Source of the DNA: Leishmania martiniquensis | Lineage: Eukaryota > Euglenozoa > Kinetoplastea > Trypanosomatida > Trypanosomatidae | Direction of reading: 5' to 3' | Assembly: GCF_017916325.1 (NCBI RefSeq) | Contig: NC_090142.1 | Coordinates: 465,001 to 529,000 of the forward strand | DNA: 64,000 bases | Shown here: piece after piece, positions 1-10,653 of the stretch | Layout of the letters: each line of letters begins with the position of its first letter | Numbering within the stretch: the stretch's first letter is position 1 | The notes under the pieces: generated by a model | Database searches by the model: none | What the model saw: only the letters and a program-made list of their open reading frames with translations | What the model was told of the DNA's origin: nothing | Position numbers and translations under genes: made by a program

Positions 1-2316
1 TGCGCAGTGCCTCCCACCAGCACGGCCGCTGAGCTCTTCGCTGGGATAGCCACGGCACCGAGCTACTCCCTCTCGCCTTGCTGCACCTGATCGCCTCTCC
101 TTCTTCCCTCCGCCCCGCTCTCCCACTGGCTGCCGAGGGGGCTCTTCGCGGCCAGCGCCACCTGGAGCTCCCTTGCTTTTCCTTCTGCAGACGCGCGCTG
201 GTGCACATGCGCGTGCCAACGTCTTGCCCGAGCGCGGAGGCGGCGGCACGATTGGGGGGGTGCTGCGGCAGGGCGGTGTGAGAGGCAGTCGCACTGTTTT
301 GCCTTAGGGTGCGCAGCTGTGCCTCTGATGAGGGCGCCTGCCTCACCCCGGCATCACAGGGCGTCCAGTGCCGACTCTGCGGGGAGGCCGAGCGCGTGCA
401 GCCTGCCGGCGGGTGCGGCTGCGGGCTGTTAGTGCGGCGGTGTGCCGCAGAGGGGTGCGGTGCTCCTGGGCGCCGCCGCGGCCCTTAGGCGTGCGCTGTG
501 TGCGGCGGAACGTCCGCGGGCTGAGCGGCGCCGACCGGTGCTCGCTGGCCCGGCTCCGCGGCGAAACGGCGGCAGGCCTGTACAATGCGGCGGGGGGATA
601 GTGTCCCCCCTTTCACCGGCCCGTGAAGTGCCTTGCGTCGCTGGGCATTCTGCATTGCGGTGCAAGTAGGGAGCAGGGGCGTGGCGGTGGCGTGTTCGTG
701 CACATGTGAAGGCACGCACGTGTGGATGTGTATGTCCCCCTCCTTCCCTCGAGAAGAGTGCCGCGCTGGAGCGGGCGGCAGGTGGCCAGGAGCGCGCTCG
801 CGCTGTGAGGCAGCGCCGGCGTTGTGCGTGGGATCGGCAGGAGACATCGAGACGCCGAAAGCGCGCGTGCGCGGCGTTGCCCACATGTGATCGGGTGTGC
901 TGACAGGGCGCAGACACCGGCCGCACAACGCGATCCTGCGAGCGGCCCCACCGAGTCGTGCGGTCTGGGACGTGGCGAGTCCGCACCCCATGCTATGGAG
1001 TTGCTGCGGCTCGAGGCGACGCCGCGGGGGGGGCCTGAGGGCGGATGGTGGTATGCAGGGAGGGCGCGTGGCCTGTGAGGGCCCTCTCCTGACGCATGCC
1101 GACCTTGCCCTTGAGCTAGTGATGCGAGCAGCCAGAGGAGCGTTGCTACCCGCACGGCAGACGCGGCCGCCGCTGGGGCACTGGAGCAGAACCCTGGGTG
1201 CGTCTCGCGTGGGTGCGGGCGTGGATTCCGCCCGGCCCTGCCCGACGCTAATTGCGCAGCATGCGCCCGGAGGAAGCGGAGCGGCTCGGCGCGCGCCGCG
1301 ATCCGGCGGGAGGAGGTGTGTGTGTGGGTGCAGCCCCTCCCCCTGTCCCGTGACGACGCGGACTGCGCCTGCGGTGCTGCGGCGGTAGGTGGGGTGTGGC
1401 GGTGCGCGTATGCGTTGTGGTCGACGTGCTCGTGGGAGGAGTGGCATGTGTGTGTGTGTGTGTATGTGTGGCGGAGGGGTGGCGCGCTTAAAGGCATTAA
1501 CGGCCCGCCGAGCAGGCGAAACGTGGGCGAACGTGGTCGGCCCCGCCTACTCGTTTCTGTTGAAGTATTCATTTTTTTCGTCAGCTCTGTTAGAGTGTTC
1601 GGTGTACTTACGTGTGCCAATGTCCGAGGCGGAGACACAGATGAGGCGAAGGGGGGGCAGAGCGAGGCCCTGCCTAGTTGCGCCAGTCGTGACGGTCTTG
1701 CCCTTTCTCTTTTTCTCCTCTGTGCCGCGGTTGGCTTCCCTTCGATCTCCCTTCAGGTGCAGAGGACGCGTGTGCCTCGGTGCTCTGGGCGAGGGAACGG
1801 CAGTCCCTTGACCTATTCGGAGACACGTTGAGGGCGTCTCGGACGTTCATGTTTATATACACATATATACATGTATATATATTCCGTTACCTCTCTGCCT
1901 TGCGTAATTGTTTGCGTGCCGCACGTTTTTTTGTGATAGTGATGTCTCGACGAGACATTCGCTTCTTCGGTAGAGGAGGTGATGCCGGTCGTCGTCGTCG
2001 CTGTCGAGAGAGGGCGAGGGGTGAGGGCGTGCCGGTGGGTGCGTGGAACGCGCAGTACATCATCCATGGAGCCTGTCGCCGCCTGGTATGGTTGCATGTT
2101 TTCTTTGGCCATTGCTTCCCTGTGTTGCCAAGCCACTGCTCAGGGTGCCTGCGTAGCCGATACGCTGACCGGCAGCGGCAAGGGGTGCTGCTGGCGAAAC
2201 TTCCGACGTTTTTTTATTATTGTTATTCGTTCTAAGTCAACTCCTCATCACTTCCCCTTCCCCTCCTTTTTTCCTGTTTCACCGAGCGAGTTCTAAGCCT
2301 TCCCTATACCCCTTTG

Positions 2317-2336
2317 GCATGCAACTAGTTGCATGC
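2317..2336. repeat. Perfect 20-bp palindrome
   Basis: GCATGCAACTAGTTGCATGC is identical to its own reverse complement over all 20 bases. The flanking bases (G on both sides) do not extend it. It lies in the pyrimidine-rich spacer upstream of the first gene. Function is unknown. Confidence 0.9.
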
Positions 2337-4442
2337 GGCCATTCCCTGCACGTGTCCTCTTCCTCCCCCTTCCACGCCCACCCGTTCTCGCGCCATCAGT
2401 GGGCGCGTATCGAGGCGAGAGAGGAGTGCACGGCTTTTGTTTGGCACTCTGCTTCCAACACATGACCCACGCGCCCCCTTTGCAGCTTCGATGTTGGTGC
2501 CCGTCTCTCTGAGCGCCCTCCGGCGACTGCCAAGGTACGTGTTGGCGTTGTGTTGGGTGTACGATGAAGTGTGCCCGTTGGTCGCCTTCCCCTCTGTCTG
2601 CAGCGGCGAAGGTACTCCTCCATGCGTTTCTTCATCCCTCCTCCTCCTCTGCGCTTTCTTTCTCTCTCTCGTCATCCTCCTTCCTCTGCCCCTTTCTCCA
2701 TTTTGCGGTGTGTGCGCGCGCATCTGCGGATGTAACGAACGAAACTAGAGCATTTCAGTTGTCCCGTGCTCACGCGCGCGTGCTTCATCACCCGACTCTT
2801 GCGTCGCCCCCATCGTACTCACTGCTACCGTCACTTGAGCAGCACACTCCTTTGACCGCAGCATCGACACACATTCGTCTCACACTCTTCCCTTCTTGTG
2901 AGGTACTTCGGTTGAATCACGTGCGCCGACGTGCTCCAAGCCAGCCCACTTTCTTCATCAGGCATACAGGCTTGTCGAACCGCGAAGCTGCCCCCTCCCC
3001 CCTCCCCATATCGCTGCAACACTTTTCCTCCACGATTCCTATTAGCCCAGAAAACACCATCACTGCTCTCACCTCCGTACTCACCAACGCGCGTTGAAGA
3101 ACAGCACACCACCGTAGGGCCCAATCCTCAGCCGTTCTCACCCCCCTTCCTCTTCCTCCCCCCTTCAGACGCCTTACTGCACATACACCTTGTGCTCGGT
3201 GCTTAGATCGTCGTGCTACCGCCCTCGGCGACCGCCTTCCTGCTGTTTAGCACCCTTTCTCTCCTGCCTAATCAGCGCGTTCACGGAAGGAAACTAGAAC
3301 GCACCCGCGCACCGTCGCACGTGCGCGACCTCCCCCCCTCCCCCCGGTCACCCGTTCCACTTCCTGAACGGCGATTGGGCCCATGAGTGCGTGAAGTCGT
3401 GCATATCAAAACCGCCCCCCTCACCAGCGCCTCCTCCCCCCCCCACACACCCCTCTCCCCTTTCACTATTTCGCTTCTTCGCCCATTTTTTTTCGTTGTT
3501 GGTCTTATTGGCTGCTGACTGAATTACATCACCTTTACTGCCCTCTTTCCTCTTCTCCCCCCTCTCTCTCCCTTTTGTTTCTTAGCGAAGCCATATCGTT
3601 CTCGCGCGTGTTTTTTTTTTTGCGTGTGCCTGCGTGTGTGCATGTGTGAAGAGGAAGACGAGGAAGCGAGGCACCCTTTTATACGCTCGCATACGCTTGA
3701 ACACTGAGAAACTGACGCCGCTATTCGACGGTAGGATCATCGACAGGTGACAGAGCGAGTACAGGTTCGCGGCAGAAGTGCAGATACACACTGACACACA
3801 CACACACAGCATATTGGACGTCGCGTGAATTTCCCTGAGGGTGTGGTACCCGTGTACCGCCTGCCTCTTCGCGACGTGCAGGCCTGTCTGCGGCTGTGTG
3901 AGTGACGTGAGGCTCTCTTCTCTCGCCCTTCACCCCTCGACAGCTGCTGTGACTCTTTTTTCCGTGACATCCTCTTTGCCCCCCTCTCTCTGCTTGTGCG
4001 CTGCCCACTCCCCCTCCCGTTCCGCCCGCCCCCCTTTTCTGTCCTCTCCTTCTCTTCCTCTCCTTGAGTGGGGTGCCGTTTGCTCAGCCCGTTTTTCGTT
4101 TAGTCTGCCGAGGCTCAGCTTCGCTGCAAGGTGTCTCTGGCAGTGTTCCTCGACCGTTTTTTGTAAAATTTGTTTCCGCTCGTACGTTCGGTCTCTCTTC
4201 GTCGCTGAATGGGTAGGAAGAGACGTGGAAACGTTCACGTGCCGCCACACCTCCTTACCTCCCCTGCCGTGAGGCCTCTCCGCTCAGTCCCTCTGACGCT
4301 CACTCTGCGGTGAAGAGTGGGAGGGGTCGGCTGTACGCTATCAGCGAAGTTGGTTGTGACAGCGTACTCTTGATTTGAGAGGGAGGGGGCGCTGCTTGCG
4401 CGTCTCTCTTTCTCTTTCTCGGTGCCGCTCACCCCACGTTCC

Positions 4443-4493
4443 GTTTCTTCTTTTTTTTTTAACCAATCGCCCCCTAATTTCTGTTCGTTGCAG
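4443..4493 (+). promoter_or_regulatory. Candidate spliced-leader acceptor, distal, for the 5017 gene
   Basis: A T-rich run (about 4446-4460) is followed by pyrimidine-rich sequence and a clean GTTGCAG with AG at 4492-4493. A second candidate AG lies at 4714-4715. No ATG is seen between either AG and the start at 5017, so both give the same protein. This is inferred from the known trypanosomatid acceptor pattern; no transcript data were available. Confidence 0.45.
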
Positions 4494-4659
4494 GTGCTTT
4501 ATCTTGGTGGGCTCACCCACACGCGAGGACGCTACGCCGCTTACTCCTGCGTCACTTCTCTCTATCTCTCCTGCTTCTGGTCGCGTCGTCGTCGTCGTCC
4601 ACCTTCCCCTTCCCCTTCCCCTTCCCCCCCGCGCCCTCCTCGGGTCCCCACCACTTTGC

Positions 4660-4715
4660 CAATACGGCCTTCCCGCGTCTACCTCTGCCTCCTCCCCGCC
4701 TCTGTCCCCTTGCAG
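4660..4715 (+). promoter_or_regulatory. Candidate spliced-leader acceptor, proximal, for the 5017 gene
   Basis: A C/T-rich tract ends in CCCCTTGCAG with AG at 4714-4715, giving a 5' UTR of about 300 nt. The first ATG downstream is at 5017, which supports that start. Confidence 0.5.
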
Positions 4716-5016
4716 CGGTGCGGCGGGGAAGCCGACCTATCTCACACGTGCTGAACCACTTGGTCAGGTAAACGCTGCTATCAGGCGCTTACTGCAGGAG
4801 ATTCAGCTAGCCGCGCTGACGAACAGGACGCGGGAGTAGCGACGGTAGCGGTGACGGGACTGACCACTGCACACATCGGCGGCAGGCGGCATAGCTGCAC
4901 GACGGTAGCAGCTGAAAGGCAGAAGCGAGTAGGGTGACGGCGCACACGCCCCTGAGGACTATATCTGGGCGAGCACAAGTCCCGGCTTCTCCCAGCAGGT
5001 CTCCTTACGGTTGGGC

Positions 5017-7308
5017 ATGAACTTAATCCGTGATGGGCGTCTGCAAGCGCCACAGCTGAGGACGCGAAGTCCCACCAGCGCTGCGCCGAGTGATTACGAA
5101 GGATTCTACCCCTCTCGCATTTCTGTGCGTGCCAGCCCAGCACCGTTGCTGCTAGAGCCGTCACTACGGCGCCGTCAGCAGACCTCTCGCCCGGCGAGCG
5201 TGGATGTGGCAGCGATGAGGAAGGCAGACGTCAGCGCTCTTGTGCTGAGGACGGGCACCAGTGACAGCAGCGGTCAGAGCCTCCCTCCCGCGCTACACCG
5301 CCTTGAGCGTAGGCGGAGCTACCTGCAGACGACCGAGTCCTCCGTGAGCCAAGCAAGCGTAGCCTCCGATGCCAGCATACCTGCCTCCGTCCTGCGTCTG
5401 CGGACACGCGACAACGGACGAGGCGATGCTATGGGCGACGGTGACGACAGCGCGAGCGCTGCGGTGTCCCGGTGGCCCTTGGTGTCGCGCGGCGTGAGAC
5501 GACGGGAATGGAAGAGCGCATCTCTTCTCGACAACGGTGGCCGGCGTAAGGCGTCCCATCAGCGGGCCGTGAGGGAGACGGGCATGAAGGCGCGGCCGCA
5601 GTCCCGCACGCTCGCGAAACGCGAAAGCGTCCCGGTCGGCCCATTCGACTGGGCTACGCCCTTGGGGCTCGCCAAGGACGCCGGCGCAGCCAATGACGCG
5701 AATCGTCGCAGCGATGGCTTGACTTCATCAAAAGGAGCTGCGAGCAGCAACGGCGTGGTGCGCGGTGGTGCGCGAGTGCTCGCATCTCGGAATACTTCGC
5801 TAGGCTTCGGGAGCAACGGGCACCCCACTTGGCTGCGCTCGGACGGTACCGCGGCTGCTTCAGAGGGGCTGTCACCGTTGCTGAACAGTGCTGCGGCCTT
5901 GGATGACAACATTAGCGAATTCAGTAAGTTTACTGTGTCCGTCTCGCTCAGCCCTATGACCACTGGAGGTCGCTCCTATGGTAAGCCCTTGCAAGTGCAG
6001 CCGCAGTGGCCGAGCATCAGCGAGTGGCCTGGAAGCAACACGAACGCCGATCCAGGCGGCCTCCTTGAGTATGGGGCTTCCATCGACTTTAGAGAGGAGT
6101 CGTGCACGCTGGGGGAGCTCGAATCGCAAGCAACGCAGCCCATGAACCTCGGCGAACTCGGCTCCGCATGCAGCCCCGGTCTCTCGCACAACGCCGGGGC
6201 GCCGGATGAAGGTAGGCTACCGCCGTGGACGCCGCGCAGTGAGGAATCGCCGCGGGCGGAGCACCAACGGCATGGCAACGGGAGCCTCGACCCCGACGCG
6301 CTGACTTTGGTGACCAAGTTTTCCCGGTCCGCTGAGCGGCCCCGTGGCAACCGCCCACTTCAGTTACGACAACGCAATGGACCATCGATGGAGTCGCAGG
6401 TGCCTACCCGAGACACAAGTGTGACGAATGACACCACAGCAACTTACCAGGCGAGTGAGGCCCAGCGCTTCAGTCTCGAGTGCGAGACGGACCGCAAGTC
6501 CGCTGACTCGGACTCCATCGAAAGCACCTCCTTCAGCGCCCAAGGGGAGCGGACCAGCGGTGAGGCCGAGCGGAACACCCGTTGTGCAGCTTCGAGACCC
6601 TACGTACCGCGGTTGGCGCTAGCTGAGCTCAATGCTAAACGTGAACTTCAGCGCAGCACCGGCGCGGCGTCGTATAAGATTGCTCACGGCTTCTTTTACA
6701 CCTCAGCCTTCAACCGAAATGCGATGATGATGATGGACAGTTCTGACATGTCAGACCTGACAGTGTCGCCGATGACGGACTCGGTGTCGCACGGCGGTCG
6801 CAGCAGTCGCTGCCTCACCTCGGGCAGGCCTGGCGGCTTCGAAATCCTACAGGGAGCTGACCACGCAGAGATGGACGGAAATGAGCCATCCGAGGATGTC
6901 CGCGCTGGCCCTGCCGCGTCGATGACCGTTGCCAATCGGCACGGCTCCGCCGCTGCCGACTACTCGACGTACGAGAGCCACGGCAACACCTCCGCGAAGG
7001 AAGACCCGTGCGATAGTTGGGCCGATGATACACGCGGCGGTGGTAAAGCACACCAAAGTGCACGAGACATGGGGGCAGCATCGCTGCCACTCGAAGCGCC
7101 ATTGGCGGAAGCATCTTCCGGCTCTAACCGAAACGGTGGTGGCCTTGCTGCAGAGCGGAGGACCGCCGAAGGCGAGAAAGACAACAGCGGCGCTGGTCTA
7201 TCGCGTAACCGGCGTGTATTTCAAAGGCCCGGCCAACGGCAGTCAGGAGAGCCTCGGCCGCTGCCGCCCGTTACGAAGAAGCGCGTCAAGTGCTGTTCCG
7301 TCATGTAG
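5017..7308 (+). CDS. Ser-rich protein of unknown function with C-terminal CaaX prenylation box
   Basis: The predicted protein is 763 aa. The open frame extends upstream to a TTG, but the first ATG is at 5017 and is the only ATG downstream of either candidate splice acceptor. No catalytic domain is recognised. The protein is polar, rich in Ser, Arg, Gly and Ala, and looks largely disordered. Two related Ser/Thr-Pro patches are visible: FTVSVSLSPMT near residues 306-316 and LTVSPMT near 585-591. The C-terminus reads KKRVKCCSVM, a basic stretch, an extra cysteine (C759) and the CaaX motif C760-S-V-M763. A terminal Met is generally preferred by farnesyltransferase. I infer a lipid-anchored peripheral membrane protein, possibly also palmitoylated on C759. 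The family is not identified; a role as a scaffold or signalling adaptor is only a guess. Confidence 0.85.
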   Translation: MNLIRDGRLQAPQLRTRSPTSAAPSDYEGFYPSRISVRASPAPLLLEPSLRRRQQTSRPASVDVAAMRKADVSALVLRTGTSDSSGQSLPPALHRLERRRSYLQTTESSVSQASVASDASIPASVLRLRTRDNGRGDAMGDGDDSASAAVSRWPLVSRGVRRREWKSASLLDNGGRRKASHQRAVRETGMKARPQSRTLAKRESVPVGPFDWATPLGLAKDAGAANDANRRSDGLTSSKGAASSNGVVRGGARVLASRNTSLGFGSNGHPTWLRSDGTAAASEGLSPLLNSAAALDDNISEFSKFTVSVSLSPMTTGGRSYGKPLQVQPQWPSISEWPGSNTNADPGGLLEYGASIDFREESCTLGELESQATQPMNLGELGSACSPGLSHNAGAPDEGRLPPWTPRSEESPRAEHQRHGNGSLDPDALTLVTKFSRSAERPRGNRPLQLRQRNGPSMESQVPTRDTSVTNDTTATYQASEAQRFSLECETDRKSADSDSIESTSFSAQGERTSGEAERNTRCAASRPYVPRLALAELNAKRELQRSTGAASYKIAHGFFYTSAFNRNAMMMMDSSDMSDLTVSPMTDSVSHGGRSSRCLTSGRPGGFEILQGADHAEMDGNEPSEDVRAGPAASMTVANRHGSAAADYSTYESHGNTSAKEDPCDSWADDTRGGGKAHQSARDMGAASLPLEAPLAEASSGSNRNGGGLAAERRTAEGEKDNSGAGLSRNRRVFQRPGQRQSGEPRPLPPVTKKRVKCCSVM

Positions 7309-8706
7309 CCCCCCCTCCCCCTGAAGACAAAGACAGTTCCGCGAGAAGGCGTCTGATGAGCGCAGGAGGCTGCTGAGACAACACGTGCAGAATGACGGCC
7401 GCCCCTCGTCGACGAAAGGGCCGGTGCGCCGCTCTGGACACGCTGCTGCAGAGCCGGTGCCTCGAAAGGTGAGGTGCCCTCCTTCGAGATGGGGGGTAGT
7501 TGTATGGCCGTCCGTCACCTCAGCGATGCCGACCGCCCAGGATGTGTTGCTTTCGTCAAGCCTCTGGTGAAATGCAACTGGTTGCTCGCGACTCGTTATG
7601 CGCGCGGGGGGGGGAGGGGAAGTGCGTGGCCGCGAAAAGCAGATCCGGGCTCTGCGACGGTAGCTGAGCCTCTCTTTCACCGAGGCTGGGCCGCTGAGCC
7701 GCCGCTGCTGCGTGACCCTCCACATCCACCAGAAGAGGGCTGCGCACCTTTCTCGCACTCGAAGCACCTGTAAGGAACACGCAGTCCGAGACGATTTGCT
7801 CCGCCGGTGTGGCTGTACGAGGGGGTGGGGCAACGCCCCCACTGTCTGCTCTCGACTAGTTGTAGACTCCATCTTGCGAGGTCAGGCTCAACCTCTTCAG
7901 ATATGAGGAAGAGGGGGGTGGGGGAACAAGTGTGTTGCTCCATCGCCGTCTGGCCACCTGTCCACCTGTCCACCTGCGCGAGTGCTCACCCCGGCATGCC
8001 GTCATAAAGACACGGGTGCCGACCGGGCTCCTTGTCGCGCGCATAACAAATTTACACGCGCACAAACATGATGAGTGCCACTAAACTGACTACCTCCTCG
8101 TGTGCCCTGCGTTCTACTGGAGCGCGCATTTGGACGTCACAACGTCCTTCAGTAAGTTCCAGTCCCATCTGCAGCGGCTCTTCGCTGAAAAGCGTCGAAG
8201 GGGGGCCTCGCGAGGTGGAGATGCTTGCAGGTCTGAAGTCTCAATTCCTTCCGTGACTTCGCAGACGGCACGGTAGAGCGTCGCCTTCCTGACGAATTGC
8301 GTCTCCGAGAAAGATGATGAGGATGCCTATGGTGTGGTGCATGCGGTGCTGTCGTGGTGGCGGTGGCGGTGGTGATGGGGGCCCAACGTCCTCCGCTGTG
8401 CTCGTGAGTGTCTTGTTACCGGGGGCGACATGCCAGTGGGCGCCGACGGGCAGAGCGCGACATCGATGCTGCTGATAGCAGACTTGCACGACAAGGCTGC
8501 TGCGCACGTTGTCTGATAGCAGGACGGCACGGCCGAGGGCATCCAAGCCGACTCACGGAATATACTGCGCCTTCAGCACATCCTGACGGATCGACAGTCG
8601 TGAGAGCTATGCGATGGGCCGCTTATTCTTCCTATTCGGATTCAGCCGTTGGGGTCTGGGTCGTGTGCGCCCCTCTCTCGGCCACCTCCGTTTCTGACGG
8701 CTCTAG

Positions 8707-8741
8707 AGATCAGCGGGAGCCCGATGGGCTCCCGCTGATCT
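8707..8741 (+). repeat. Perfect inverted repeat / stem-loop, 16-bp arms, 3-nt loop
   Basis: AGATCAGCGGGAGCCC (8707-8722) is followed by a GAT loop (8723-8725) and then GGGCTCCCGCTGATCT (8726-8741), the exact reverse complement of the left arm. Pairing stops at the flanking G/G. On the transcribed strand it would form a very stable hairpin in the 3' UTR or intergenic RNA between the CaaX gene and the kinase. It could be an mRNA stability or processing element, a remnant of a mobile element, or a small structured RNA. Nothing in the sequence decides between these. Confidence 0.9.
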
Positions 8742-9501
8742 GCACACAATGACAGGCTTATCCGCGCACTCTGCATCGCTGCGGGCTTGGGGATGATGAT
8801 CAACGCTTCCCAGCTCCTCTTCTCCGCCTTACCGGCGCCTCCATCGCATCGCTGCGGCCGCCTGGTTCAGTGCCGCTGGGCCCTCTTGCTCGGGGACTTG
8901 AGGGACTGAGTACGGTAATGTCGGGTATACGGCGAGGCCGTGCCCCCAGAGGCGGACCACAGACCGATTGTGTGGTTCGATGGCGTCACGAGTACGGAAG
9001 TTGTGGATCGTGCATATTCCTCTCTGTGTGTGCCGCGTGCATCTTTTAAGCTGTATAAGAGAAGAGCGGGCGCCAGCCCAGTATCGCTGGCATAGAAGCG
9101 TAATGACCCTCTACGAGGCGAGGCGCATGAGGTCCTCCTTTACCTCGTGGCGAGTTGCGTGCTTGGCTGCGCTGTTGTTCACGGACGGCTGAACGTGCCT
9201 CAGCCTTCATCTGCTTCAGCGTACACGGGCCGCCTTGCCACTGGTGCTCGCGCATGCGTCTCTCCGCCATGAGATGCGCCACGGTCTCCCCCAATGCCTT
9301 CTTCGCACTGCCGCGGCGCTGAGAGGGTTTCTGGGCCTCTCCTTCGCATGGCAGCGCCTCTGCGAGCTGGATGCGCGTGCGTCTCTTCATCTGCCCCCGT
9401 TGGCCCTCCCCTCCCCCTTCCCCTTTCCCTCTCTTCCTACGAATCCTAAACGTGTGGAGCAATCCACGCACGGGGCGACACAGCTGGTGCTCGTATGACT
9501 G

Positions 9502-9541
9502 ATTCTTCTTCACTCCCCCCTCCCCTCCACATCTCCCGAAG
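9502..9541 (+). promoter_or_regulatory. Candidate spliced-leader acceptor for the kinase gene
   Basis: A C/T tract (about 9502-9538) is followed by the first AG at 9540-9541. No ATG occurs between this AG and 9760, supporting the ATG at 9760 as the start. Later AGs (for example after the CA repeat near 9674) are alternatives. Confidence 0.45.
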
Positions 9542-9759
9542 CTGCGCGTGACCGCTTACCTCTCCGTGCCCCTCCTGTTCGCCATACACATTTACCACCC
9601 GCAAGCCTTCAGCGACGCCACTGCTTTTCATTTTCAGCACCTTCAGCACGCACACGCACACACACATTCACAGAAAAAAAGGCAGAGTGTCTCGACAGCG
9701 CTCTCACCTCTCCATTTTTACTGCATCCCTTCACCGGTATCTACCACGTCGTCGTCGTG

Positions 9760-10653
9760 ATGGGTGCCCCGAAGCGTCTTGGCAAGTACGAGCTAGGCCG
9801 TACTCTAGGCACCGGCAACTTCTCCAAGGTCAAGATCGCGCGTGACACGGAGACTGGGAAGGAATGGGCGATCAAGGTGATCGACAAGGAGCAGCTCGTG
9901 CGGGAGCGTATGGAGGAGCAGCTGAAGCGCGAGGTTGCCGTGATGAAGATGCTACGCCAACCAAACATTATCGAGCTGCACGAGGTGATGCAGACGAGTC
10001 ACCACATATATCTGGTACTGGAGCTTGTGACGGGCGGCGAGCTTTTCGAGAAGATCGCCAGCGCGAAGCGCTTCGACGAGCCGACCGCACGCCACTACTT
10101 TCACCAGCTCATTTGCGGCATCAACTACTGCCACCGCCAGGGCATCGCTCATCGAGACCTCAAGCCCGAGAATCTGCTGCTAGATGCGAACGACACACTG
10201 AAGATCTCCGACTTCGGTCTGAGTAACCTGCAGCGCACGAGCGCGAGCGGCGGCGGCACAATGCTGCAGACGGTGTGCGGGACGCCGAATTATGTTGCCC
10301 CGGAGGTGTTGAAAGAGCAGGGCTACGACGGCCTCAAGGCCGACATCTGGAGCTGTGGTGTGGTGCTCTTCGTCATGATGGCCGGCTACCTGCCGTTTGA
10401 CGACGAGAACGTGAACGCGCTTTTCACAAAGATCGAGCGTGGCGAGTTCCGCATGGCCCGTCATTTCAGCACAGACGCACGCGACTTGATTTCACGCATG
10501 CTGACCGTCGACCCCCAGGAGCGCATCTCCTTGGACGGTGTCATTGCGCATCCGTGGTTCCGTGTAGACTGGAACCCGGCGATGCTGACGCAGGGGGAGA
10601 GCAGTCCCTCGCCCAGCACTACGCAGATCAACAGTACGATCAAGAACATGTAA
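9760..10653 (+). CDS. Ser/Thr protein kinase, CAMK group, AMPK/SNF1/CIPK-like, catalytic domain only
   Basis: The predicted protein is 297 aa. The frame opens three bases earlier on a GTG, but the start is the ATG at 9760. All key kinase motifs are present: a glycine loop GTGNFSKV (17-24), the ATP-anchoring Lys in WAIK (K39), the catalytic loop HRDLKPEN (from H131), DFG (from D151) and APE (180-182). A threonine in the activation segment (LQTVCGTPNY) sits where upstream kinases act in AMPK relatives. The lobe sequence, with ADIWSCGV, GYLPFDD and AHPWF, is typical of AMPK/CIPK-type kinases. The domain fills nearly the whole chain, leaving only about 25 Ser/Thr/Pro-rich residues after AHPWF. 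No UBA, NAF/FISL or KA1 regulatory region is present. It should phosphorylate Ser/Thr, but substrate and pathway are unknown. Confidence 0.95.
   Translation: MGAPKRLGKYELGRTLGTGNFSKVKIARDTETGKEWAIKVIDKEQLVRERMEEQLKREVAVMKMLRQPNIIELHEVMQTSHHIYLVLELVTGGELFEKIASAKRFDEPTARHYFHQLICGINYCHRQGIAHRDLKPENLLLDANDTLKISDFGLSNLQRTSASGGGTMLQTVCGTPNYVAPEVLKEQGYDGLKADIWSCGVVLFVMMAGYLPFDDENVNALFTKIERGEFRMARHFSTDARDLISRMLTVDPQERISLDGVIAHPWFRVDWNPAMLTQGESSPSPSTTQINSTIKNM

Larger units (their letters stand above)
1..5016. other. Gene-free 5' region: G-rich part then pyrimidine-rich spacer
   Basis: No convincing gene is seen. About 1-1640 is G-rich on the + strand and supports long overlapping open frames on the minus strand (485-1447 and 613-1638). 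Their Arg/Pro/His/Ala-rich, low-complexity translations look like by-products of GC bias. This part may be the 3' UTR of a gene left of the window. From about 1650 the composition changes to T/C-rich spacer with a TG run (1447-1463), an AT island (about 1853-1883), a perfect palindrome (2317-2336) and TTCCCC repeats (about 4603-4627). It leads into the splice-acceptor region of the first gene. Confidence 0.6.
7309..9759. other. Spacer with no recognised gene; contains strong hairpin
   Basis: This 2.45 kb holds the 3' UTR of the CaaX gene and the 5' region of the kinase. Short open frames are present but none looks coding. Visible elements are three copies of an 8-bp CCACCTGT-like unit near 7953-7976, the perfect hairpin at 8707-8741, and a pyrimidine tract with CA repeats before 9760. 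Confidence 0.6.

Noticed and set aside
485..1638. Two minus-strand frames of 320 and 341 codons
   Set aside because: The translations are Arg/Pro/His/Ala-rich and mutually overlapping, with no domain. A minus-strand gene would also break an otherwise one-directional array.
9760..9777. N-myristoylation signal on the kinase (MGAPKR)
   Set aside because: Gly-2 is present, but position 6 is Arg rather than the usual Ser or Thr, so the signal is weak.
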